Shown here: positions 25,441 to 32,862 of the stretch, one piece after another
Numbering within the stretch: the stretch's first letter is position 1
How the letters are laid out: the number at the start of each line of letters is the position of its first letter
Assembly (NCBI GenBank): GCA_032249695.1
Contig: JAVVHE010000023.1
Span: 1 to 44,565 of the forward strand
Origin: JAVVHE01 sp032249695
GTDB taxonomy: Bacteria; Pseudomonadota; Alphaproteobacteria; Sphingomonadales; Sphingomonadaceae
DNA length: 44,565 nt
Direction of reading: 5' to 3'
The notes under the pieces: model-generated
Told to the model about the DNA's origin: nothing
Databases searched by the model: none
The model's input: only the letters and a program-made list of their open reading frames with translations
Program-made: the position numbers and the translations under genes

Positions 25441-25942
25441 AGGTGTGAAGGAAGTCGCGCCGGGGCGCTTTCGCGAAGTGCAGGGCCGCTATTTCGAGGA
25501 TTTCGTCGTCGGCCACGTCTATGAACACCGCCCCGGCCGAACGATCACCGACGCCGACAATGTGTGGTTCACGTTGCTGACGATGAACACGCACCCGGCG
25601 CATTTCGACTATGAATTCGCGAAAAAGACCGAGTTCGGCAAACCGCTGGTCGTCAGCCCGCTGACGATTGCGCTGATGACGGGGATGAGTGTCAGCGATA
25701 CGAGCGGCAAGGCGATCGCCAACCTTGGCTGGGACGAGGTGCGCATGACGCACCCGCTGTTCGTCGGCGATACGCTGTATTGCGAGAGCGAAGTGCTGAG
25801 CACGCGCGAGAGCAAGAGCCGGCCCGATCAGGGCATCGTGACGTTCAAGACCACCGGGCGCAATCAGGACGGCACGGTCGTTAGCCACTATAAGCGGACC
25901 GTCCTTGTCTGGAAGCGCGGGCACGGCCCGATCGACGACTAG
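25433..25942 (+). CDS. MaoC-family (mesaconyl-CoA-hydratase-like) hydratase
   Basis: A 169-aa hot-dog-fold hydratase of the MaoC family. The active-site region reads MNTHPAHFDYEFA with Asn52 and His57, close to mesaconyl-CoA hydratases and different from the S-G-D-x-N-P-x-H form of classic (R)-hydratases. ATG 25433 is preceded by GGAGG and overlaps the CitE-like stop by 8 bp. A hydratase next to a CitE-like lyase is the arrangement of mesaconyl-CoA to beta-methylmalyl-CoA to glyoxylate plus propionyl-CoA, so that chemistry, or a close analogue, is the best inference. Confidence 0.87.
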   Translation: MREGVKEVAPGRFREVQGRYFEDFVVGHVYEHRPGRTITDADNVWFTLLTMNTHPAHFDYEFAKKTEFGKPLVVSPLTIALMTGMSVSDTSGKAIANLGWDEVRMTHPLFVGDTLYCESEVLSTRESKSRPDQGIVTFKTTGRNQDGTVVSHYKRTVLVWKRGHGPIDD

Positions 25943-25953
25943 AGGAGCGAGAC

Positions 25954-27144
25954 ATGGCGACCGCATTCAAGCTCGACGAAGCGCCCGCGCACGAGGCGAT
26001 GGGTGCCGACGAGGAGGCTGCGCTCATCGAAGCGATCGAGCGCTGGGTGATGCGTGAGGTGAAGCCGGTCGTGATGAAGCACGATCACGGCGACATCTGG
26101 CCGGCCGAGATCGTCGCCCAGATGACCGAGATGGGCCTGTTCGGCGCCACGATCGGCCGCGAATATGGGGGTCTGGGCCTCAGCGCGACGACCTACGCCA
26201 AGATCGTCGCGCTGATCGCGTCGCATTGGATGGCGATCACCGGCATCTTCAACAGCCATCTGATCATGGCCGCCGCGGTCGAGCGCTTCGGCACGCCCGC
26301 GCAGAAAGCCCGGTGGTTGCCCAAATTCGCCAGCGGCGAGATCCGCGGCGGGCTGGCGCTGACCGAACCCAACGCCGGCAGCGACCTGCAGGCGATCCGC
26401 ACGACCGCGCGGCGCGACGGCGACGACTATGTGATCAACGGCACCAAGACGTGGATTTCGAACGGCATCCACGGCTCGTGCTTCGCGCTGCTGGTGAAGA
26501 CCGATCCCGCCGCCGAGCCGCGCTACAAGGGCATGAGCCTGTTCATCGCGCCCAAGGCGCCGGGCTTCAGCGTCGGCAAGAAGTTCGAGAAGCTTGGCTA
26601 TAAGGCGATCGACAGCGCCGAGCTGGTGTTCGAGGACTACCGCATCTCGGCTGACTGCCTGATCGGCGGCGTCGAGGGGCAGGGCTTCTTCCAGGCGACC
26701 GGCGGGCTGGAGCTTGGCCGCATCAACGTCGCAGCGCGCGGAGTTGGGCTGGCCGAAGGTTCGCTGCGGCTGGCGACCGAGTATGCGCAGCTGCGCGAAA
26801 CGATGGGCAAGCCGATCGCCGAGCATCAGGCGATCCAGCTGAAGCTGGGCGAGATGGTGACTCGTGCCCGCGCCGCGCGCCTGCTGACCTTTGACGCAGC
26901 CGCCGCCTACGACCGCGGCGAGCGATGCGACATGGAGGCGGGGATGGCGAAATATTTCGCGTCCGAAGCGGCGGTGCGCAATTCGGAGGAGGCGATGCGC
27001 ATCTACGGCGGCTATGCATATTCGAAGGAATATGAGATCGAGCGCTACTACCGCGACGCGCTGCTGATGTGCATCGGCGAGGGCACGAACGAGTTGCAGC
27101 GCATGATCATCGCTAGGCAATGGGTGAAGCGGAACCCGGCGTGA
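25954..27144 (+). CDS. acyl-CoA dehydrogenase
   Basis: A 396-aa flavin-dependent acyl-CoA dehydrogenase that introduces a 2,3 double bond in an acyl-CoA thioester and passes electrons to ETF. It has GLALTEPNAGSD and TKTWISNG of the FAD/substrate sites, the LGRINVAARGVGLAEG helix and the catalytic base Glu376 in IGEGTNELQR. Start ATG 25954 follows GAGGAG, 11 bp after the MaoC-like stop. Branched or dicarboxylic acyl-CoA substrates are possible (glutaryl-CoA or isovaleryl-CoA type); exact substrate cannot be assigned. Confidence 0.92.
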   Translation: MATAFKLDEAPAHEAMGADEEAALIEAIERWVMREVKPVVMKHDHGDIWPAEIVAQMTEMGLFGATIGREYGGLGLSATTYAKIVALIASHWMAITGIFNSHLIMAAAVERFGTPAQKARWLPKFASGEIRGGLALTEPNAGSDLQAIRTTARRDGDDYVINGTKTWISNGIHGSCFALLVKTDPAAEPRYKGMSLFIAPKAPGFSVGKKFEKLGYKAIDSAELVFEDYRISADCLIGGVEGQGFFQATGGLELGRINVAARGVGLAEGSLRLATEYAQLRETMGKPIAEHQAIQLKLGEMVTRARAARLLTFDAAAAYDRGERCDMEAGMAKYFASEAAVRNSEEAMRIYGGYAYSKEYEIERYYRDALLMCIGEGTNELQRMIIARQWVKRNPA

Positions 27145-27152
27145 AACTTGCG

Positions 27153-27241
27153 ACTGCCCTCTCCCTGGCCGCGGCGCGGTCTGTCCCTCGCCCGCAAGCG
27201 GTCGAGGGTGGCCGAGCGTAGCGCGATCGGGAGAGGGCAGT
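27153..27241. repeat. nested palindromic element before CoA-transferase 2
   Basis: An 89-bp element bounded by a perfect 13-bp inverted repeat, ACTGCCCTCTCCC (27153-27165) and GGGAGAGGGCAGT (27229-27241), with an inner hairpin CCCTCG...CGAGGG. It fills the gap between the acyl-CoA dehydrogenase and the next CoA-transferase. Its right arm contains the first two bases of that gene's GTG start and the purine run GGGAGAGGG that would serve as ribosome binding site. The style matches dispersed extragenic palindromes of sphingomonads. Confidence 0.75.
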
Positions 27242-28442
27242 GCGACTACCACTCACCGGCATCCGCGCGCTGTCGGCGGAGCAATATGGCGCCGGCCCCT
27301 ATGGCACCATGTTCCTTGCGCAGCTGGGGGCTGACGTTATCAAGATCGAGCCGCCGGCCAAGGCGGGGCAGGGCGGCGGCGACACCGCGCGGCAGGTCGG
27401 GCCGCATCATCTGCGGCCGGGCGAGAGCCTGTATTTCCAGACGTTCAACCTCAACAAGCGCAGCCTGACGCTTGATCTCACGTCGGCCGCTGGGCAGGCG
27501 GTGTTCCGGCGGCTGGCTGAACGATCGGACATCGTCGCCAACAACTTGCGCGGCGACCTCGCTGCGAAGCTGGGGCTCGACTACACGACGTTGCAGGCGG
27601 TCAACCCCCGGCTCGTCTGCGCGCATCTGTCGGCCTACGGACGCGACAATCCGCGAATGAAGTGGCCGGGCTACGACTATCTGATGCAGGCCGAGGGCGG
27701 CTGGATGAGCCTGACGGGCGAGCCCGCCGGTCCGCCGCAGCGCGCTGGGCTCAGCCTCGTCGATTTCATGACGGGGACCATCTTCACCATCGGCATCCTT
27801 GCGGCGCTGAACGATGCTGCGCGAACGGGGCAGGGCCGCGACGTGGACGTGGACCTGTTGTCGACCGCGGTTCACCAGCTGAGCTATCCCGGCTACTGGT
27901 ATCTGAATGAGGGCGACGCGGTTCAGCGCACGCCGCGCTCGGCGCATCCCAGCGTCACGCCCAGCCAGATGGTGCGCGCGGCCGATGGCTGGCTGTTCGT
28001 GATGGCGCAGCTGCCGAAATTCTGGACCGTGCTCACGACCCGGATCGGGCGCCCCGACCTCGCCGCCGATCCGCGCTTCAGGGACGAGGAATCCCGCCTC
28101 GCCAACCGTGACGCGCTGACCGCCGAGCTCGACGCGGTGTTCGGAACCGCGCGCGTCGCTGACTGGCTGGAGCTGCTGCAGGGCCACATGCCGGTCGCGC
28201 CGGTCCATTCGCTGGCCGAGGCACTGACGAATCCGTTCCTGACCGAAACGGGCATGCTCGACCGCGTGGACCATCCGGACCGCGACGGGTTGCGCGTGCT
28301 CGCAAGCCCGATCAAGCTCGACGGCCAGCGCCTGCCCAACCGCGCCGCGCCGCTGCTGGGCGCCGATACGGATGCGGTCCTTGGCGAGGCTGGATATTTA
28401 GCAGACGAGATTGCGAGCCTCCGCGCCGATGGCGTGATATAA
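27240..28442 (+). CDS. CaiB/BaiF-type CoA-transferase 2
   Basis: A 400-aa family III CoA-transferase. Conserved parts are LPLTGIRAL, GAGPYGTMFLAQLGADVIKIE, NNLRGDLAAKLGL and Asp175 in LSLVDFMTGT as the predicted catalytic aspartate. GTG 27240 is the only start that keeps the family N-terminus; it lies at the edge of a palindromic repeat. The sequence differs enough from transferases 1 and 3 in the island to suggest a separate substrate. It is followed after 8 bp by transferase 3. Confidence 0.9.
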   Translation: MRLPLTGIRALSAEQYGAGPYGTMFLAQLGADVIKIEPPAKAGQGGGDTARQVGPHHLRPGESLYFQTFNLNKRSLTLDLTSAAGQAVFRRLAERSDIVANNLRGDLAAKLGLDYTTLQAVNPRLVCAHLSAYGRDNPRMKWPGYDYLMQAEGGWMSLTGEPAGPPQRAGLSLVDFMTGTIFTIGILAALNDAARTGQGRDVDVDLLSTAVHQLSYPGYWYLNEGDAVQRTPRSAHPSVTPSQMVRAADGWLFVMAQLPKFWTVLTTRIGRPDLAADPRFRDEESRLANRDALTAELDAVFGTARVADWLELLQGHMPVAPVHSLAEALTNPFLTETGMLDRVDHPDRDGLRVLASPIKLDGQRLPNRAAPLLGADTDAVLGEAGYLADEIASLRADGVI

Positions 28443-28450
28443 GCCCGCCC

Positions 28451-29521
28451 ATGTTGGAAGGGCTGCGGATCGTCGACCTGACGCAGTTCCTGCCGGGTCC
28501 GATGATGACGCAGATGCTGGCCGATCAAGGCGCCGAAGTCGTCAAGATCGAACCGCCGGCGGGCGATCCCGCGCGGCAGGCCGAGCCGTTCGAGGGCGGG
28601 CAATCGGTATGGTTCCGCAATCTCAATCGCGGCAAGGCGAGCCTTGCGCTCGACCTGAAGACTGAAGCTGGCCGCGAGCGGCTGTGGGCGGAGATCGCGC
28701 GCGCCGATGTGCTGGTGGAGGGCTTCCGGCCGGGCGTCATGGAGCGGCTCGGTTTCGGCTGGGACGCGGTCCACGCGCTGCACCCGGCGGTCGTCTACTG
28801 CTCGATCAGCGCCTTCGGGCAGACCGGCCGCCTCGCGCACCACCCCGCGCACGATCTGGTCGTGCAGGCGCTGTCGGGCTTTCTCAGCGTCAACGACGGG
28901 CCGGATGGCACGCCAGTTGTGCCGGGTGCGCCCTCGGCCGACATGGCGGCGGGCCTGACCGCGCTTTCGGCCGTCCTCATGGCGCTCTTGGCGCGGCAGC
29001 GCACGGGCGAAGGGCGATATCTCGACATCGCGATGTTCGGGTCGCTCTTGCCGTGGTCCGCGCACATCGCGGGCGGTGCATTGACCGGCGGAGAGGCGCC
29101 GCGATCGGCGAGCCAGCGCAGCCTCGGCGGTGCTGCCTTTTACTATATTTACAAATGCCGCTGCGGTGGTCATGTTGCCCTCGGAGGACGGGAGGAACGC
29201 TTCGTGCGCACGCTGCTGACGGCCATGGGACGCGAAGACCTGATCCCCGCTGCGCTCGCCCCGGCGGGCGAGCAGGACGCGGCGATCGCCTTCCTGCGCG
29301 ACACGTTCGCAACGCGGACCCGAGACGAGTGGGAGGCGTGGTTCGAGGGGCGCGATGTCGCCTTCGCGCCGGTTCTCGATTTCCGCGAGGCGCTGGCCCG
29401 CCCCGCCGTGCGCGAGGGCGGGCTTATCGTCGAGAGTGGCGGGGGCCACCAGATTGCTCCGCCCATCCGCACCGACGGAACACACTGGCCGCCCCGTGCC
29501 GCGCCGGATCTGGCGCGTTAG
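28451..29521 (+). CDS. CaiB/BaiF-type CoA-transferase 3
   Basis: A 356-aa protein, shorter than transferases 1 and 2 and nearer in length to alpha-methylacyl-CoA racemases of the same family. It carries LRIVDLTQFLPGP, GAEVVKIEPPAGDP, GFRPGVMERLGFG and the catalytic Asp164 in PSADMAAG. It could be a transferase or a racemase. A Cys-rich strand (YKCRCGGH) replaces the usual segment in the middle. It is the last gene of this plus-strand run and converges with the GntR regulator gene, whose stop is only 10 bp away. Confidence 0.87.
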   Translation: MLEGLRIVDLTQFLPGPMMTQMLADQGAEVVKIEPPAGDPARQAEPFEGGQSVWFRNLNRGKASLALDLKTEAGRERLWAEIARADVLVEGFRPGVMERLGFGWDAVHALHPAVVYCSISAFGQTGRLAHHPAHDLVVQALSGFLSVNDGPDGTPVVPGAPSADMAAGLTALSAVLMALLARQRTGEGRYLDIAMFGSLLPWSAHIAGGALTGGEAPRSASQRSLGGAAFYYIYKCRCGGHVALGGREERFVRTLLTAMGREDLIPAALAPAGEQDAAIAFLRDTFATRTRDEWEAWFEGRDVAFAPVLDFREALARPAVREGGLIVESGGGHQIAPPIRTDGTHWPPRAAPDLAR

Positions 29522-29531
29522 TGCGGTGTCC

Positions 29532-30275
29532 TCAGGCTTCGACCTCGATGTGCATCGCATAGGCGAAGCGGTCGCCCGGATGGTGGCTGACCGACACTTC
29601 CAGCACGCGGCCGCCTGCATCAAGAAAACAGCGCACGATCCGAAGGCACGGCGCACGGCGCGTCAGGCCGAGCGCGGCGGCGACCGCGGCGGTCGCGGCG
29701 ACGGCCTGGATGTCCTGTGTCACCTGTGCGACGCGCGCACCCGTCAGCGCCTCGATCTGGCGGAAGATGGTGGCGCCCTGCGGCTCGATCCGCCCGGCGA
29801 TCGCGGCGAGATCGGGATGCAGATGCACCTCGGTCAAAGCGATTGGGCCGGTGCTGCCGCGCGTGCGCACGCCGCGGAAGCGAGGCCACTTGCCGGGGAT
29901 CGACAGGCCCATCTCGGCCGACAGGCGCGCAGGCAGCGGTGCCGGCGGCAGCGCTTCGAACACGACCTCCGTGTCACGCGCATATTGCAGGATTTCAGCG
30001 ACGTTCGAAAGCGGCTGGTGCAGTGCGCCGCCGCGCGCCGCTGCGGGCTGGATGACGGTGCCGCTGCCGCGGCGGCGCTGGATCAGCCCGTCATGCTGCA
30101 GCTGGCGCAGCGCCTCGCGCACGGTGAAGCGGCTGACCTTGTAGCGCGCGCACAGCACGGTTTCTGTTGGAAACGCCGCGCCGCCCGTCAGCGCGCCCGA
30201 TCGGATCTGCGCGCGCAGATCGTCGGCCAGCGCCTGATAGCGCGGTTTGCGGGCGATCAACGCTGTCGAATCCAT
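29532..30275 (-). CDS. HutC-subfamily GntR transcriptional regulator
   Basis: A 247-aa regulator with an N-terminal GntR winged helix (residues ~10-76; FPTETVLCARYKVSRFTVREALRQL covers the HTH) and a C-terminal UTRA ligand-binding domain (~95-245) of the HutC type. These normally act as repressors released by a pathway intermediate. It is the only DNA-binding regulator in the island, so it is the leading candidate to bind the TTGTCCGGACAA sites. No such site lies in its own 41-bp upstream gap, so direct autoregulation through that motif is not evident. It is divergent from the first MmgE/PrpD gene. Confidence 0.92.
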   Translation of the reverse strand: MDSTALIARKPRYQALADDLRAQIRSGALTGGAAFPTETVLCARYKVSRFTVREALRQLQHDGLIQRRRGSGTVIQPAAARGGALHQPLSNVAEILQYARDTEVVFEALPPAPLPARLSAEMGLSIPGKWPRFRGVRTRGSTGPIALTEVHLHPDLAAIAGRIEPQGATIFRQIEALTGARVAQVTQDIQAVAATAAVAAALGLTRRAPCLRIVRCFLDAGGRVLEVSVSHHPGDRFAYAMHIEVEA

Positions 30276-30316
30276 CTGTCTCTCCCCGGCGCACCCGGCC
30301 CGTCGCGGTCGCGTCC

Positions 30317-31561
30317 ATGCTGAACGGGCTTAGCTTAACCGAAAAGCTGGCGCAGCACTTGCTTCGATCGGTGAGCGGCGAGGATCGAGCGCGCGCGCGG
30401 CTGCACCTGCTCGATTGGCTCGGGTGTGTGGCTGGAGCCAAAGGCACCGCCGCGGGTCGCACGGTGCACGACGCAGGCGGGCTGGGGAATGTGTTGGAGA
30501 TGGATGACGTCCACCGCACCGCGCTGCTTCATCCGGGGCCGGTTGTGTGGGCGGCGGTCGCCTCGATGTATCCGGAGACGCTGGGCGAGGCGCTGGACGC
30601 GGGCGTGCGCGGCTACGAGGCGATGATCGCGCTCGGCGAGGCGCTCGACGCGTGGCATTACGCGCATTTCCACCCAACCGCGACTGCGGGATCGTTCGGA
30701 GCCGCCGCGGCGGCTGCGTCGCTGCTGCACCTCGATGCCGACGGCACGGCCGACGCGTTGGGCAACGCCGCGTCGGTCGCGGGCGGGCTGTGGCGGATGC
30801 GCCATGAGGACGTGCTGACAAAGCAGTTCCACCTCGTCCACGCGGTCGAGACCGGCTGCCGCGCCGCGATGCTGGCGCGCGACGGTGTGACAGGGGCGCG
30901 GCGCGTGCTGGAGGGAGAGCAGGGTCTGTTCGCCGCGATGACTCGTGAGCCGCGGTCCGAACGCATGGCGCCGCGCGACCGCTGGCGCGTCCACGAGGCG
31001 AGCTTCAAACCCTATGCAGCGTGTCGGCACGCGCATCCGGCAATCGACGCGGCGCTGGCGCTTGCACCCAGCGGCGCTCTGTCGGCGGGGGAAATCCGCG
31101 TCGAAACCTACGCGGACGCGGTGCGCTTTTGCGACCGCGCCGAGCCGACGACCGAGCAGCAGGCCAAATTCTCGCTGCAGCACGCGGTGGCGCTGGTGGC
31201 GGTGCGCGGCGGAGTGCGGCTGCAGGATTTCGACGAGGCAACGCGCACGGATCCAGCGGTTAGAGCGGCTCGGCAGCGCGTTCAGGTGCTGGAAGCGATG
31301 GACTTCAGCGAAGCCTATCCCGGCCATTTCGGTGCGCGCGTGTCCGCGGGCGGGGCGGTGGCGCAGGTGAATGACGCACTCGGCGATCCCGAGCGGCCGA
31401 TGGGCGCCGACGGCATCGCTTCGAAGGCACGCGACCTGATGGCGTATGGCGGCTTCGATCACGTGGAGGCGGACGACATCGTCGGCTTCGTGCTCGAGAG
31501 CGATCCAGCGGCGCCGTTCCAGCCGCTCTGCCGCCGGGTGGAGGCGTGGGCCGAAATGTGA
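30317..31561 (+). CDS. MmgE/PrpD-family protein 1
   Basis: A 414-aa member of the MmgE/PrpD family, which includes 2-methylcitrate dehydratase and cis-aconitate decarboxylase. The family pattern LLDWLGCVAGA, the DDVHRTALLHPGPVVWAA active-site-type motif and SFKPYAACRHAHPAID are present. The start is ATG 30317; open frame upstream overlaps the divergent gntR gene. It overlaps the next gene, its own distant paralogue, by 4 bp. In this pathway it may hydrate, dehydrate or decarboxylate a tricarboxylate- or dicarboxylate-like intermediate; the substrate is not known. Confidence 0.87.
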   Translation: MLNGLSLTEKLAQHLLRSVSGEDRARARLHLLDWLGCVAGAKGTAAGRTVHDAGGLGNVLEMDDVHRTALLHPGPVVWAAVASMYPETLGEALDAGVRGYEAMIALGEALDAWHYAHFHPTATAGSFGAAAAAASLLHLDADGTADALGNAASVAGGLWRMRHEDVLTKQFHLVHAVETGCRAAMLARDGVTGARRVLEGEQGLFAAMTREPRSERMAPRDRWRVHEASFKPYAACRHAHPAIDAALALAPSGALSAGEIRVETYADAVRFCDRAEPTTEQQAKFSLQHAVALVAVRGGVRLQDFDEATRTDPAVRAARQRVQVLEAMDFSEAYPGHFGARVSAGGAVAQVNDALGDPERPMGADGIASKARDLMAYGGFDHVEADDIVGFVLESDPAAPFQPLCRRVEAWAEM

Positions 31562-32862
31562 GCGCGACCGCCCGGCTGCTGGAGTTCGCCGCCGCAGCGC
31601 TGACGCTGCCGCCACAGGTTGCTGCCGATGCCGAGCGATTGCTGGCCGATACGCTGGCGGTCGGAGCAGCCGGCGCTTCGGCTCCGGGAGGAGCCGAAGT
31701 GCTGAAGGCGGCGCGCGGCTGGGGCGAGGGTAGGGCCGCGCGCGTGCTGGGCGCGACCGAGTTGCTGCCGCAGGTGTCGGCCGCATTCGTGAACGCCTTC
31801 CGGATTCATTGCCTGGAATGGGACGCGGTGCACGAGCCGGCGGTGGTGCACGCGCTCTCCGTCGTCACGGCGGCGCTCGGTGCAGCGATCGATGCGCGCG
31901 GCGGCTGTGACCGCAGGGAGGCACTGGCCGCGCTGGCCGTGGGTGTCGAGATCGCCGCGGGGCTGGGCGACGCTGCCGCGTCGCCCTTGCGGTTCTTCCG
32001 GCCGGCCACGGCCGGGTGTCTGGGCGCGGCGCTGGCGGTGGCGCGCGTCGCGGGCGTCCAGCCGTCGCGGTTCGCCGACGTGCTGGGGCTCGCCTACTCG
32101 CAATGCGCGGGAACGATGCAGGCGCATGTCGAGGGTTCGATCGCACTGCCGCTGCAGATCGGGCTCGCGGCGCGAGCGGCGGTGAGCGCGGTCGATCTGG
32201 TGCAGGCCGGGTTGACCGGTCCGCACGACGTGATCGAAGGCCCATACGGCTATTTCCGGCTGTTCGATGAGGGCGACCCGACAGCGCTGACCGCAGCGCT
32301 CGGCGAACGCTGGCGCCTGAGCGAGGTCAGCACCAAGCCCTTTCCCAGCGGCCGCGCCAGCCACGGCGTGCTCGGCGCACTGCGCGAGCTGCGGCGCGAA
32401 GGGCTGGCAGTCGCCGAGATCGAGCGCATTGAAGCGCTGGTGCCGCCGCTGGTCGCCCGCCTGGTGGGGCGACCATTCCGCGCGGACATGTCCCCCGCCT
32501 CTGCGCGGCTGTGCCTCCAGCTACTCGCAGCGCTGATGCTGACGGATGGACTGATCGATCCGCGACGGTTCATCCCGTCCACGTTCGCCGATCGTGCCAT
32601 CGCCGGGCTGGCCGCCCGCGTCGACGTGAGCGTCGATCCGAACCGTGATCCGAACGCGCTCTCGCCGCAGCGCCTCATCGTCCGGAGGACGAGCGGTTTG
32701 ACGATCGAGCGCGCCATCCCCGCATCGGTCGGATCCCCGTGCGCGCCGATGCCGCCCGATCTTGTCGCCGAGAAGCTCGCGCTCGCCCGCGCGCTCGCTC
32801 CACTGGAAACTTGTCCGGACATCTTCACAGACGCGTCCGGATATTTCATCAGGGGCAGGTGA
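31558..32862 (+). CDS. MmgE/PrpD-family protein 2
   Basis: A 434-aa second member of the same family, divergent from protein 1. It has RLLADTLAVGAAGASAP at the start, HCLEWDAVHEPAVVHALS in place of the usual DDTH...HP motif, and TKPFPSGRASHGVLGAL. GTG 31558 overlaps the preceding stop as GTGA. Tandem PrpD-like genes suggest either two successive steps or a heteromer. The last ~17 codons overlay operator-like site 3 and the ribosome binding site region of the ligase gene, so its C-terminal sequence may be shaped by regulation. Confidence 0.86.
   Translation: MSATARLLEFAAAALTLPPQVAADAERLLADTLAVGAAGASAPGGAEVLKAARGWGEGRAARVLGATELLPQVSAAFVNAFRIHCLEWDAVHEPAVVHALSVVTAALGAAIDARGGCDRREALAALAVGVEIAAGLGDAAASPLRFFRPATAGCLGAALAVARVAGVQPSRFADVLGLAYSQCAGTMQAHVEGSIALPLQIGLAARAAVSAVDLVQAGLTGPHDVIEGPYGYFRLFDEGDPTALTAALGERWRLSEVSTKPFPSGRASHGVLGALRELRREGLAVAEIERIEALVPPLVARLVGRPFRADMSPASARLCLQLLAALMLTDGLIDPRRFIPSTFADRAIAGLAARVDVSVDPNRDPNALSPQRLIVRRTSGLTIERAIPASVGSPCAPMPPDLVAEKLALARALAPLETCPDIFTDASGYFIRGR
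32811..32822. promoter_or_regulatory. operator-like palindrome, site 3 (inside a coding region)
   Basis: TTGTCCGGACAT, 11 of 12 bases identical to the perfect motif with the core TGTCCGGACA intact. It lies inside the last codons of the MmgE/PrpD 2 gene, 36 bp before the ligase start. GTCCGG recurs at 32835. It could control an internal promoter for the ligase-to-VOC part of the operon. Confidence 0.55.
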
